Shown: positions 42,739 through 51,542, counted from the first letter of the stretch. The stretch is 64,000 nt of DNA from JAOEGB01 sp041262585 (GCF_041262585.1 NZ_JBGCBZ010000009.1:62001-126000), one strand, 5' to 3'. Program-made: numbers and translations. The notes: generated from the letters alone by a model not told the origin.

Positions 42739-43051
42739 GATGGGCCATAACGCCACGGGCTTCTTCGGCGTTTGAAATGCCGTCGTGCGCGTTCAGCCGG
42801 GTGAGCCCGGTAAGCCCGGTGAGCTTGCTGAGCCGGGTGAGCCGGGAGCGACGTGGACCCTGGACGGGGCGGTAGGCGTCATCGAGACGCCTTCGGCGCT
42901 TCCCCGCGCCCTGAGCAATGGCGTGGACGGCGCGCTGATCAAGTCGGTTGAGAGCGCCTGGCCGACGCCGGGGTGTTCCGTCTCGCTCTCAACGTGGTGG
43001 CCACTCGAACTCGCGCCGGAACGCGAGCGAATCCCGGCCCGGAAAAGAACA

Positions 43052-43083
43052 ACGCCCGCTTCTCAACCGAACGAAGCGGGCGT
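43052..43083. terminator. Hairpin in intergenic region
   Basis: ACGCCCGCTT pairs with AAGCGGGCGT. It lies in 42740-43170, a stretch with only a doubtful ORF (42785-43174, Pro/Gly-rich start) and no convincing gene. Confidence 0.5.
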
Positions 43084-43170
43084 ATCTGTCCTTGCTATGA
43101 CATCTCGTGATTCAGCCGTGTTATCGCGCGATCTCATGTCGACTTCTGAGATTGCTGGGATAGGAGGGGA

Positions 43171-43239
43171 ATGACGAGCGAGGGGTCACACGTTAACGGG
43201 CCTACGGGTCCGGCCTCCGGAGGATCGCTTACCACTTGA
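43171..43239 (+). CDS. 22-codon ORF with strong ribosome site
   Basis: ATAGGAGGGGA sits directly before the ATG; the product would be MTSEGSHVNGPTGPASGGS plus LTT. The strong site and lack of continuation suggest either a leader peptide for the downstream Nudix gene (135 bp away) or the 5' remnant of a lost gene. Confidence 0.35.
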   Translation: MTSEGSHVNGPTGPASGGSLTT

Positions 43240-43373
43240 TAACGATCGGCCATCGGCCGCATCACGTCGCCCGGCCTCTCCCCGTACGGCAGGCCACTGC
43301 GTCCCGTACGCCACTGGAGGCCGGGCGGTCGGAGAATCGGCCTGGCCAGGCCGCATACGGAAGGATTGGAGCC

Positions 43374-44249
43374 ATGGCGGCGAAGGACGGGGACGGCTGG
43401 GCGCTGTGCGACCGCGGGCACCAGCACTGGGGGCTCCACGGCGCGGCAGGCCTGCTCGCGGTCCATCACACGCTCGACGGCATGCCGTACGTCCTGCTGC
43501 AGAAGCGGTCCTGGTGGAGCCATCACGGGGGGACATGGGGGCTGCCGGGGGGCGCCCGTGACAGCCACGAGGACGCCGTCGCCGGCGCGCTGCGTGAGGC
43601 GATGGAAGAGGCGGCGCTGACCGCCGACCTCCTCCGGGTGCAGGGGGTCTACATCGACGACCATGGTGGCTGGTCCTTCCACACCGTGATCGCCGAGGCG
43701 GAGGGCCTGCTCGACGCCGCCCCGGCCAACGGGGAGAGCACGGACATGCGCTGGGTCGCGGCCGACGAGGTGACGTCGAAGAAGCTGCATCCGGGGTTCG
43801 CCGACTCCTGGCCGAAGATCCGGCTCGCGCTCAGCCCCCTGATCGTCGTCCTCGACGTGGCCAACATCATCGGCGCGCGGGCCGAGCACGGCTGGTGGAA
43901 GGACCGGGCGGGGGCCGCCAACCGGCTGCTCAATGAGCTCCTGCCGCTCGCGTCGGACGGCCTGGGCGTGGCCCCCGATGGCCTGCCGGAGCTGACACGG
44001 TGGTTTCCCCGGATCGTCGCGGTGCTGGAGGGCGCCGCCGCCCGGGGCGCCGACGAGGGGCCCTCGCGGCCCGGCATCATGGCCGTGGTCGCACCGGGCA
44101 GCGGTGACGACGCGATCGTGGAAGCCGTCCGCGACACCAGACCCTGGGAGAAGGTGCTCGTGATCACGGCTGACCGTGAGCTCCGTGAGCGCGTGACCGC
44201 CCTGGGAGCTCTGGTCACCGGCCCCCGCTGGCTGCTCAACCAGCTCTGA
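43374..44249 (+). CDS. Nudix hydrolase fused to a NYN/PIN-like nuclease domain
   Basis: 291 residues. Nudix domain about 20-140 with the box GGARDSHEDAVAGALREAMEEAAL (usual G near the end replaced by A). The C-terminal half (about 155-291: LIVVLDVANIIGARAEHGWWKDR, IMAVVAPGSGDDAIVEAV, LVITADRELRERVTALGALV) is a YacP/NYN-type PIN-fold RNase with the acidic residues D, DD and D in place. A pyrophosphohydrolase joined to a nuclease suggests RNA cap or damaged-nucleotide processing; substrate unknown. ATG preceded by AAGGATTGGAG. Confidence 0.8.
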   Translation: MAAKDGDGWALCDRGHQHWGLHGAAGLLAVHHTLDGMPYVLLQKRSWWSHHGGTWGLPGGARDSHEDAVAGALREAMEEAALTADLLRVQGVYIDDHGGWSFHTVIAEAEGLLDAAPANGESTDMRWVAADEVTSKKLHPGFADSWPKIRLALSPLIVVLDVANIIGARAEHGWWKDRAGAANRLLNELLPLASDGLGVAPDGLPELTRWFPRIVAVLEGAAARGADEGPSRPGIMAVVAPGSGDDAIVEAVRDTRPWEKVLVITADRELRERVTALGALVTGPRWLLNQL

Positions 44250-44386
44250 TGCGGCGCGCGCCGGGAAGCCCCTGTCCCGGTCGTCGATCGTTGGGTAGTG
44301 TGCGGGGCATGACATGGCGACATTGATGCTCACCTGAGTCACGACTCGCGGCCCGGCTCTACGCCTACGCGTTCCTCGAAGACTTC

Positions 44387-45478
44387 GTGCTGCTGTATCC
44401 CGTATACGCGGTGCTGTTCGCGGAGACCGGGCTGTCTCCCGGCGAGATCTCGTCCCTGTTCGTGATCTGGTCGATCACCGGGATCGTGCTGGAGGTTCCA
44501 TCCGGCCTGTGGGCCGATGTCGTCTCCCGTCGGTGGCTGCTCGCCGTCGCCCCGCTTGTCACGGGTGCGGGATACGCCTTGTGGACTTTCGTCCCGTCCT
44601 ATCCCGCTTTCGCGGCCGGCTTCGTGCTGTGGGGCGCGGGAAGCGCGCTGCGGTCCGGCACACTCCAGGCGCTGGTCTACGAGGAGCTCGCCCGGGTCGG
44701 GGCGGCGGACGGCTACGCCCGGCTCATCGGCCGTTCAGGAGCGGTCGGCACGACGGCGGTGATGGCCGCCACCGGCGTGGCCGCGCCGGTGCTCGCCGCC
44801 GGCGGATACACGGCGGCAGGGGTCGCGAGCGTTCTGGTGACTCTGCTGGGATCGGCCGTCGGGTGGTCGCTGCCCGAGACCAGAACCCGCCCAGAGGAGC
44901 ACGCGGAGGACACCTCCTATCTCGGGGTGCTTCGCGACGGTCTCCGTGAGGTACGGCAGGCGCCCCTGGTCCGCCGTTCCGTCCTGCTGATCTCGGTCAT
45001 CTCGGTGGCGGATGCGCTGGAGGAGTACCTCCCGCTGCTCGCGAAGGCGACCGGGGTGACGACCCCCACGGTGCCGTTGCTCGAATTGCTGGTCACGGCG
45101 GGCGTCACGCTGGGCGGGTGGTTCGCGGGCCGCGGGTCACACGCGGTCGCTCCCGCTCTGGCCGTCGCCGCCGTGTGTCTCGCGGCCGGGGCGTCGAGCG
45201 GGCGGCCCGCCGGGTTCGTCCTCGTCGCCGTCGCGTACGGAATCTTCCGATGGGCCGTCGCCACCACGGAGGCCCGGTTGCAGGAACAGATCGCTGACAG
45301 ATCCCGGGCGACCGTCACCTCGATGGCCGGCCTCGGAGTGGAGGTCGTGGCGATACTCGTCTTCGCCGGTTACGCCGTCGGATCGCTCTGGGCCGGACCA
45401 TGGTTGATCTTCACCGTGGCGGCTCTGCCGTACCTGCTGATCGCCTTCGCGCTGAGGCGGCGAGGCCGAGGGCGCTGA
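44387..45478 (+). CDS. MFS transporter, N-terminus probably disrupted
   Basis: 363 residues from GTG 44387 with about eleven membrane segments (LFVIWSITGIVLEVPSGLWADVVSRRW carries the MFS loop 2-3 motif). The homologous N-terminus (SRLAARLYAYAFLEDF) is readable upstream in the same frame but has no start; the likely ATGs (44309, leaderless after TAGTGT at 44296-44301, or 44326) are blocked by stops or in another frame. So either a frameshift inactivated the gene or translation begins at GTG inside TM1. Substrate unknown; small-molecule efflux likely. Confidence 0.65.
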   Translation: MLLYPVYAVLFAETGLSPGEISSLFVIWSITGIVLEVPSGLWADVVSRRWLLAVAPLVTGAGYALWTFVPSYPAFAAGFVLWGAGSALRSGTLQALVYEELARVGAADGYARLIGRSGAVGTTAVMAATGVAAPVLAAGGYTAAGVASVLVTLLGSAVGWSLPETRTRPEEHAEDTSYLGVLRDGLREVRQAPLVRRSVLLISVISVADALEEYLPLLAKATGVTTPTVPLLELLVTAGVTLGGWFAGRGSHAVAPALAVAAVCLAAGASSGRPAGFVLVAVAYGIFRWAVATTEARLQEQIADRSRATVTSMAGLGVEVVAILVFAGYAVGSLWAGPWLIFTVAALPYLLIAFALRRRGRGR

Positions 45479-45509
45479 GGCGCCAAAGGCGCATCCGGGA
45501 CTAGGTCGA

Positions 45510-46358
45510 CTAGCGCGGCGGGCCGGGTGAGGGCCGCTGTTGCTGGGTGCCCGCTCGCCGTACGGGCAGGTGGTAGGTCTCGCCGCGGGTGATGTAGTGC
45601 ACGAGGTGCGACAGCCCCGCCCGGCTGACATGGCGCCGGAAGTCCTCGAGCCCGGAGCTGAACGCCTCGTAGTCGTCGTAGTGCACCGGGATGGCGGAAT
45701 CCGGCTTGATCAGGTTGAGCCACTCGGCGCCCTGCATGCCGTCCATGGTCACGAGGATCCCGAAGATCTTGGTGCCGCCGAGGTGGACGACGCCCACGTC
45801 GATGTCGGGGAAGCGCTCCGGGATCTCGGACAGGCACGGATCCATGATCGTGTCTCCGCTGATGTGCATGCGGAGGTTGATCTGGCCGCTCTCGCCGAAC
45901 TCCAGGACGCTGCCCATGACCGGTGGAAGCAGCATCTGCGCCGGGCCCGGCGCGTGCCGCGCCGGCGTGGCGATGATCGTCAGCGTGCGATCGCCGTGAC
46001 GCAGATGATGATCGTCCCAGGTCTCCAGGCCGAGGGCGTTGTGGAACCCCTGATGCCTGAGCCGCTGGGCGGCGTGGGGCGTGGTGATGATCGGCACGCC
46101 CTTGTCCAGGCCGCGCCGGGCGATCCGGTCCCAGTGGTCGCCGTGTATGTGCGACAGGACCACGGCGTCCACCGGAGGCAACTCGCTGACGTCCATCGCG
46201 GGATCGGTGCGGCGCCGGGTGGTGATGCCCCAGCCCAGGTACGCCCGCTGGCCGCGATGGAGGAAGTTCGGATCGGTCAGCAGGGTGAAGCCGTGAGACC
46301 TGATGATCATGGTGGCGTTTCCGACGAAGAACACGGTCGCGTCTGCTTGATCGCGCAT
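45510..46358 (-). CDS. Metallo-beta-lactamase-fold hydrolase
   Basis: 282 residues. MBL motif VVLSHIHGDHWD (HxHxDH) near 70, followed by ATPARHAPG near 132 and MHISGDTIMD near 168; later HYDDYEAF near 230 gives the last His. UlaG-like or RNase Z-like proteins of this type hydrolyse phosphoesters or lactones; no signal peptide. Convergent with the MFS gene. C-terminus Gln/Pro-rich. Confidence 0.85.
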   Translation of the reverse strand: MRDQADATVFFVGNATMIIRSHGFTLLTDPNFLHRGQRAYLGWGITTRRRTDPAMDVSELPPVDAVVLSHIHGDHWDRIARRGLDKGVPIITTPHAAQRLRHQGFHNALGLETWDDHHLRHGDRTLTIIATPARHAPGPAQMLLPPVMGSVLEFGESGQINLRMHISGDTIMDPCLSEIPERFPDIDVGVVHLGGTKIFGILVTMDGMQGAEWLNLIKPDSAIPVHYDDYEAFSSGLEDFRRHVSRAGLSHLVHYITRGETYHLPVRRAGTQQQRPSPGPPR

Positions 46359-46535
46359 GGCGTCCCCCTCCCCTTACCATCAGGCTACGCATAAACGGAC
46401 AAATCCCCCATCAGTGGGGGGTGGCCGTCCACCAACGCCCCCCGCCGGATTTCCGTTCCGGGGTAAACCCGGCCCGGCACGAAGGCGGCTCATCTGGGAG
46501 AAAGCAGATCGTCTCCCGCCCGGCTCCGGATCCGT

Positions 46536-46982
46536 TCATGTGCCGGGCCACGCGAAGCGGTGGGTGTGGATCCCGAAGTACGTGAACGCCTCGGCGCGGG
46601 TGACCCCCGGGACCCGCCTGAGGTGGTCGTTGAGCACGGCGAGGAGCTCGGCGGGCTCCTTGCACACCACCTCCACGAACATGTCGAACGAGCCGGAGGT
46701 CAGCACCACGTAGATGACGCCGGGCAGCTCGCTGATCCGGTCCGCCGCGGTGTGCACGTCGTCGTGGACGCGCACACCGATCAGGGCCATGACCGGCAGG
46801 CCCAGCGCCATCGGGTCGGTCACCCCGACGATCTGCACGACGCCCTCGTCCCTCAGCCGTTGCACGCGCTGCCGTACGGCGGGCGCGGAGAGCCCGGTCG
46901 CCTCGGCCAGGGCGGTGTAGGAGATCCGGCCGTCCTGCTGCAGCTCGCGGAGCACGATCCGATCGATCTCGTCGAGGTTCAT
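46536..46982 (-). CDS. Lrp/AsnC family regulator
   Basis: 148 residues. N-terminal HTH (LDEIDRIVLRELQQDGRISYTALAEATGLSAPAVRQRVQRLRDEGVVQ) and C-terminal RAM ligand domain (MALIGVRVHDDVHTAADRISELPGVIYVVLTSGSFDMFVEV). It senses amino acids and regulates metabolism. Encoded 31 bp after the aminotransferase in the same direction, so it likely regulates that gene. 46359-46535 holds no gene. Confidence 0.88.
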   Translation of the reverse strand: MNLDEIDRIVLRELQQDGRISYTALAEATGLSAPAVRQRVQRLRDEGVVQIVGVTDPMALGLPVMALIGVRVHDDVHTAADRISELPGVIYVVLTSGSFDMFVEVVCKEPAELLAVLNDHLRRVPGVTRAEAFTYFGIHTHRFAWPGT

Positions 46983-47013
46983 CGGCCGACCACGCTCCGC
47001 GCCACCGTACGGC

Positions 47014-48375
47014 TCATCCGACGAGGTCCGACACGGCCGCCGCGAAGACCTCGTGGTGGCGGTCCACGTCGGCCGCGCTGGTGGCGGGGCACATCAGCGC
47101 CATGTTGTGGAACGGCGTCAGCAGCACGCCCCGGTTGGCCAGATAGACGTGCAGGTAGTCGTCCAGGTCGGGGTCGCCCGCCGCGTTCGACTCCCCGCCG
47201 TCGCGCGGCGCCGGGTTCGTGAAGCGATACTCCGCCCGCGCCCCGAGCTGGGTGACCGACCACGGCAGCGCGCGGGAGTCGATGACGGCCTGGACGCCCT
47301 TGGTGAAGCGGGTCGCCAGCTCGGTCATGCCGGCGAAGGCGTCATCGGTCAGCACATGCTCCAGGGTGGCCCGCATGGCGGCGACGGAGAGCGCGTTGCC
47401 GGCGAGCGTGCCGCCGACGCCGCCCATGTCGATCAGGTCGAGGCCGCTCATGCCTTCGATCCGGGCCGCCACCTCGGCGGACAGGCCGTACCCGCCGCTG
47501 GGGATGCCCCCGCCGACGGCCTTGCCGATCGTGACGATGTCGGGCTCCAGCCCCCACGCCCCCGTGCAGCCGCCCGGGCCGGCGGAGAACGTGTGGGTCT
47601 CGTCGTTGATCAGCAGTGTGCCGTGCCGCCTGGTCAGCTCGCGCACCCCGTCGAGGTAACCGGGCTCGGGCAGCACGATGCCGATGTTGGTGAGGGCGGG
47701 CTCCATGAGCACGGCCGCGATGTCGCCGTAGGCCAGCTCGCGCTCAAGGGACGGCAGGTCGTTGAACTCCACGACGCGCGAGGTCACGGTCGGGTCGACG
47801 GGAGCGCCGACGTTGCCCTCGCGGGAGACCTGCTCGCCGTCCGGGCCGACCACGAGAAGGACCTCGTCGACGCTGCCGTGGTAGCAGTAGCTGTTGACGA
47901 GGATCTTGGGCCGCCCGGTGATCGCCCGGGCCAGGCGGATGGCCCACCGGTTGGCGTCGGTCGCGGTGAGCGAGAAGCTCCAGTACGGCAGGCCGAAGCG
48001 GCGGCCGAGCTCGGCGCCGACCCAGGTCGCGTCCTCGGTCGGCATCATCACCGTCGCGCCGCCGAGGCGGGCGAACCGCTCGGCGACCGCGTCCACGGTG
48101 GCCTGCGGGGAGTGCCCCGCCATGGCGCCGGTGTCGCCCAGGCAGAGGTCGACGTACTCGTGGCCGTCCACGTCGGTGACCCGCGCGCCGCGCGCCTCGG
48201 CGAGGTAGAGCGGGAAGCCGGCGGCGGTCTTGTTCATCCAGGTCATCGGCACGCCGCCGAACAGGTGGGCCCGCGCCTGCTCGTAGGCGGCGGCCGAGCG
48301 CGGGTTGCGCTCCCGGAACGTGCGGCGTTCGCGGTCGAGGAGGCCGGCGAGATGGGTACGGTCGATCACGTTCAC
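47014..48375 (-). CDS. Class III PLP aminotransferase
   Basis: 453 residues. Fold type I, class III: GGVPMTWMNKTAAGFPLYLAEARGARVTDVDGHEYVDLCLGDTGAM near 40, TDANRWAIRLARAITGR near 140, LINDETHTFSAGPGGCTGAWGLEPDIVTIGKAVGGGIPSGGYGLS near 245-285 with the PLP-binding Lys in IGKAVGGG. Glutamate-1-semialdehyde aminomutase-like pattern but neighbours (Lrp regulator, no haem genes) suggest amino-acid or beta-amino acid transamination. GTG start; an in-frame GTG 6 nt downstream (48369) has a better-spaced ribosome site. Confidence 0.88.
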   Translation of the reverse strand: MNVIDRTHLAGLLDRERRTFRERNPRSAAAYEQARAHLFGGVPMTWMNKTAAGFPLYLAEARGARVTDVDGHEYVDLCLGDTGAMAGHSPQATVDAVAERFARLGGATVMMPTEDATWVGAELGRRFGLPYWSFSLTATDANRWAIRLARAITGRPKILVNSYCYHGSVDEVLLVVGPDGEQVSREGNVGAPVDPTVTSRVVEFNDLPSLERELAYGDIAAVLMEPALTNIGIVLPEPGYLDGVRELTRRHGTLLINDETHTFSAGPGGCTGAWGLEPDIVTIGKAVGGGIPSGGYGLSAEVAARIEGMSGLDLIDMGGVGGTLAGNALSVAAMRATLEHVLTDDAFAGMTELATRFTKGVQAVIDSRALPWSVTQLGARAEYRFTNPAPRDGGESNAAGDPDLDDYLHVYLANRGVLLTPFHNMALMCPATSAADVDRHHEVFAAAVSDLVG

Positions 48376-48569
48376 TGCCTCAGAAAAGATCGCACAAATC
48401 CGTCTTTATGACGAAATCTGAAGTCAACGTACACCACCGCGTTCGATCCTTCACCCCGGGCGTCAGCGATCGGAGGGTGCGTGGGTGTGGGTGGTGGTGC
48501 TGGGCGGGGGTCAGGGCGCGACGGCGACCTGCGTGCGGTGGTGCCTGGGGGCCTCGATCTCGTCGATCA

Positions 48570-48646
48570 GCGCCACCTGAGGGTGGAATACGAACTCACC
48601 CTGCTCGGCAGTTCACTGCTGGAGCCGATGGCCGCCTGCTTCGCGA
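48570..48646 (+). pseudogene. HxlR regulator C-terminal remnant
   Basis: VEYELTLLGSSLLEPMAACFA matches the VEYELTxLGxSLLEP end of HxlR regulators, without upstream winged helix. 48376-48569 contains no gene. It abuts the end of the MarR gene, so a deletion is likely. Confidence 0.5.
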
Positions 48647-49093
48647 TTAGCCGGCCTGCGAGGTGTGGTGGTCGAGGACGCGGGCAAGCAAGCCGACCAG
48701 TTGCCGGCGTTCGGCCGCTGACAGCGGGGCGAGCAGTTCGTCCTGCACCTCGGACAGCACGGTCTCGAGTCGCTCGAGCCGTCGCCGGCCCGCGGGAGTG
48801 ATGGTGATGACGTTGCGGCGGCGGTCGTCCGGATCAGGCTCCCGGACGACCAGGTGCTGATCGACGAGCTCGTTCACCATCGCCACGGTGTCGCTGCGGT
48901 CGATCCCCGTGCGCTGGCTGAGGGCCGCCTGGCTCGCCGGGCCGTACTCATCGAGCGCGGCGAGGATCGCGAAGTGGTAGCCACGGGCGTCAACGGAGCC
49001 CAACCCCTCGGCCACCAGCCGATGCGCGTGCAGTGAGGTCTTGTTGATCAGCCAGCTGGCCTTCGCGCGCAGGCGGGTGGCCCCTATCTCCAT
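48647..49093 (-). CDS. MarR family regulator of the adjacent exporter
   Basis: 148 residues. Winged helix AALSQRTGIDRSDTVAMVNELVDQHLVVREPDPDDRRRNVITITPAGRRRL, dimerisation helices at both ends. On its strand TAGACT lies 7 nt before the ATG, so it is leaderless. Divergent with an MFS exporter; two palindromes lie between, one covering its own promoter. Classic autoregulated efflux pair; the ligand is probably a phenolic or drug. Confidence 0.87.
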   Translation of the reverse strand: MEIGATRLRAKASWLINKTSLHAHRLVAEGLGSVDARGYHFAILAALDEYGPASQAALSQRTGIDRSDTVAMVNELVDQHLVVREPDPDDRRRNVITITPAGRRRLERLETVLSEVQDELLAPLSAAERRQLVGLLARVLDHHTSQAG

Positions 49094-49112
49094 GGGGGAA
49101 AGTCTAGCAATC

Positions 49113-49171
49113 CATTGGCATGGCCAATGATTTCGATATACCGTTGGTCGAGCCAACGTTGGCTCGGCCAA
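49113..49171. promoter_or_regulatory. Two palindromic operators of the MarR/MFS pair
   Basis: CATTGG-CATGG-CCAATG (49113-49129) and a 28-bp near-perfect palindrome centred on CCAACGTTGG with TTGG/CCAA ends (49144-49171). Both contain TTGG and CCAA half sites and cover the divergent promoter region. Confidence 0.65.
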
Positions 49172-49189
49172 TCAATTTCGAGGATGGAC

Positions 49190-50632
49190 ATGACCACAAC
49201 AGTCGGCTCCGCCCGGCTCTCCTCCGACCACGCCGCTCCCGACCCCCGGCGTTGGTGGGCGCTCACCGCGGTCGCGACGGCCCAGTTGATGATCGGCATC
49301 GATCTGACGATCGTGAACATCGCGCTGCCGTCCATGCAGAGATCACTGGACCTGTCGGACCCCGACCGTCAATGGGTGATCACGCTCTTCGCTCTCGGCT
49401 ACGGCGGCCTGCTGCTCCTGGGCGGCCGCCTGTCGGACCTCATCGGCCGCAGGCGCAGCATGATGATCGGGCTGACCGGGTTCGCCCTGGCCTCCGCGCT
49501 CGGCGGTGCGGCGGTCACCCCGGCGATGCTGCTCACTTCCCGGGCCCTTCAGGGCGTCTTCGGGGCGCTGCTCACGCCGTCCGTGCTGGCGACCCTCGCC
49601 GCCACCTTCCCCACACCCGCCGAGCGCGGGAAGGCGTTCGGGATCTACGGCACCGTCATGGGCAGCTCGTCCGGTCTGGGCGTCGTGCTCGGCGGGCTCC
49701 TCACCGACTACCTCGACTGGCGCTGGTGCATGTACGTGAACCTGCCCATCGCGGTCGCCGCCGGAGCCGGAGTGCTCTACGCCGTCCGTCCCGCGCCCCG
49801 CGCGACCGGGGTGCGGGTCGACTTCGCCGGGGCGCTGCTCGCGACCATCGGCCTGATGGCCCTGGTCTTCGGCTTCGCCCGGGCCGAGCTCGACGGCTGG
49901 GGCGCGGCGATCACCGTCGGGCCGCTGGCCGTCGGCGTCCTGGCAGTGGTCGTCTTCGTGTGGGTGCAGAGCCGGGTCGCCGGGCCGCTGCTGCCACTGC
50001 GCGTGGTCCTCGACCGGCGCCGGGGCGGGTCCTATCTCGCGGTGCTGAGCCTGGCGGTGGGCATGTTCGCCGCGCTGTTCTTCCTCACCTTCTATCTGCA
50101 GAACGTGCTCGGCTATTCGCCGGTCCGGTCCGGCCTGGCCTTCCTGTCCCTCACCGCCGGGCTCATGGTGGGCGTGCGGGCGGTGAGCCCGCTCCTGATG
50201 CGCGCGCCGGTGCGGTCGCTGCTCGTCCCCGGACTGCTGACGATCGCGGCCGGGCTCGCGCTGCTCGGTCTCGTACGGACCGACAGCGGCTACTGGCCGC
50301 ATGTGTTCCCCGTGTTCTTGCTGATAGGACTCGGCAGCGGATGGGTGCTGGTCACCGCCAACAGCACCGCGACCCTCGGCGCCGGGGCCGACACCGCCGT
50401 GGCCGGCGCCATGGTCATGACCTCGCAGCAGATCGGCGCGTCTCTCGGCACCGCGCTGCTCAGCACGATCGCCGGGACCGCCGCCGCCGCGTACCTCCGC
50501 ACGCATCCCGCATCAGCCCCCCAGGCGGCCGTCCACGGCTTCAACGTGGCGAGCCTCGGCGCGGCCGGGTTCCTCTGCCTGGCCGCGCTCGCGGTCTTCC
50601 TCGTCACCGGCCGGGACAACTCTCAGCGTTAG
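49190..50632 (+). CDS. DHA2-family MFS drug exporter
   Basis: 480 residues, about 14 membrane segments. Motifs: MIGIDLTIVNIALPSMQRSLDL (TM1), GGRLSDLIGRRRSMMIGL (loop 2-3), GIYGTVMGSSSGLGVVLGGLLTDYLDWRWCMYVNLP (motif C and D2). EmrB/QacA-type proton-driven efflux. GAGGATGG precedes the ATG. Divergent from the MarR gene that most likely represses it. Confidence 0.9.
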   Translation: MTTTVGSARLSSDHAAPDPRRWWALTAVATAQLMIGIDLTIVNIALPSMQRSLDLSDPDRQWVITLFALGYGGLLLLGGRLSDLIGRRRSMMIGLTGFALASALGGAAVTPAMLLTSRALQGVFGALLTPSVLATLAATFPTPAERGKAFGIYGTVMGSSSGLGVVLGGLLTDYLDWRWCMYVNLPIAVAAGAGVLYAVRPAPRATGVRVDFAGALLATIGLMALVFGFARAELDGWGAAITVGPLAVGVLAVVVFVWVQSRVAGPLLPLRVVLDRRRGGSYLAVLSLAVGMFAALFFLTFYLQNVLGYSPVRSGLAFLSLTAGLMVGVRAVSPLLMRAPVRSLLVPGLLTIAAGLALLGLVRTDSGYWPHVFPVFLLIGLGSGWVLVTANSTATLGAGADTAVAGAMVMTSQQIGASLGTALLSTIAGTAAAAYLRTHPASAPQAAVHGFNVASLGAAGFLCLAALAVFLVTGRDNSQR

Positions 50633-50702
50633 GTCGTGGCGGCGATGCGGGTTCCAGGCACCGCCCCACGACGCGGGGTCCAGGCACCGCAGCGACGCGG
50701 TG

Positions 50703-50873
50703 TTACGCCAGCAGCCACAGGGCCAGGCCGATGATCACAGCCCAGCAGACGATCCCCGTCGCGGTGATGCCCATCAGGCCGCGGAGCCGATAGCGCCTGC
50801 CCGGCCGGCCGTACGAGAGAAAACCGTCGAAGGCGGGCGAGTCTGACTGCTGAGCGGTCTGTCGCAGGATCAC
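50703..50873 (-). CDS. 56-residue membrane microprotein (RYRLRGL family)
   Basis: GTG 50873 with TGGAGCG upstream. Sequence: MILRQTAQQSDSPAFDGFLS, then YGRPGRRYRLRGLMGITA, then a hydrophobic helix (TGIVCWAVIIGLALWLLA). Shares RYRLRGL and WAVII with the microprotein at 20099-20221. Single-pass membrane topology. Function unknown. The 260 bp after it (50874-51125) hold a weak ORF only. Confidence 0.7.
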   Translation of the reverse strand: MILRQTAQQSDSPAFDGFLSYGRPGRRYRLRGLMGITATGIVCWAVIIGLALWLLA

Positions 50874-51070
50874 GGTCGCTCCAGTGCGGTTCAGATGGAG
50901 ACCTCTTCGGCGTCGTCGGCTACCCAGAAAGGACCATCCATGTCATCACGCGGCGATAAGAACTGTACGAGTGTGAGGGTCCGGGTCACCACCCGAGGCC
51001 GTCCGCTCCGCTCGCCGGTTCGCCGGGAATCTTCTCATCGCATCACCGATGAGTTTCCGCTGGGGCGGAC

Positions 51071-51087
51071 GTTTCATGTGTTGAAAC
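51071..51087. promoter_or_regulatory. Operator-like palindrome GTTTCA-TGTGT-TGAAAC
   Basis: Perfect 6-bp arms, 39 bp before the GTG of the VOC gene. Could bind a regulator of the VOC/sigma factor operon. Confidence 0.4.
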
Positions 51088-51125
51088 CTCGGTGACCCCC
51101 ACCGATCAGCCAAGGAGACCGCATC

Positions 51126-51542
51126 GTGGACTGGACGCTTGAACTCGTGGTCGTGCCCGTTTCGGACGTGGACCGCGCGAAGACCTTCTACATCGACAAC
51201 GCCGGATTCAACCTGGACGTCGACCACAGCGCCGGGGACGACTTCCGGGTGGTCCAGCTGACGCCGCCCGGCTCGGACTGCTCGATCTCCCTCATGCGCA
51301 ATATCGCGGCGCCGGGCTCGCTGCAGGGTCTGCACCTGGTCGTCTCCGACATCGACGCCGCGCGCGCCGAGCTCCTCGGACGGGAGGTCGCCGCAAGCGA
51401 CGTCTTCCACTTCGGGCCGAACGGCCAGACGCCGGGACCCGACCCGCAGCGCGCGAGCTACAACTCGTTCTTCTCCTTCAGCGACCCGGACGGCAACGGC
51501 TGGCTGGTTCAGGAGGTCAAGCGCGACGGATCGTCCGCGTGA
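51126..51542 (+). CDS. VOC (glyoxalase/bleomycin-resistance fold) protein
   Basis: 138 residues. VOC pattern: LELVVVPVSDVDRAKTFYIDNAGFNLDVDHSAG near 5, LHLVVSDIDAARAELLGREV near 70, FFSFSDPDGNGWLVQEV near 118. Metal-binding His/Glu are only partly kept (Glu6, Glu at the end). Substrate unknown. Its stop overlaps the sigma factor start, a common VOC/ECF pairing in actinomycetes. Confidence 0.85.
   Translation: MDWTLELVVVPVSDVDRAKTFYIDNAGFNLDVDHSAGDDFRVVQLTPPGSDCSISLMRNIAAPGSLQGLHLVVSDIDAARAELLGREVAASDVFHFGPNGQTPGPDPQRASYNSFFSFSDPDGNGWLVQEVKRDGSSA

Noticed and set aside
42785..43174. Collagen-like plus-strand ORF
   Set aside because: Repeats of GAGCCGGGTGAG cause the Gly/Pro pattern only at the start; the rest has no protein character and spans a terminator.
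50895..51095. 66-codon ORF before the VOC gene
   Set aside because: Basic random-looking sequence, and it runs through the GTTTCA/TGAAAC palindrome; more likely regulatory DNA.
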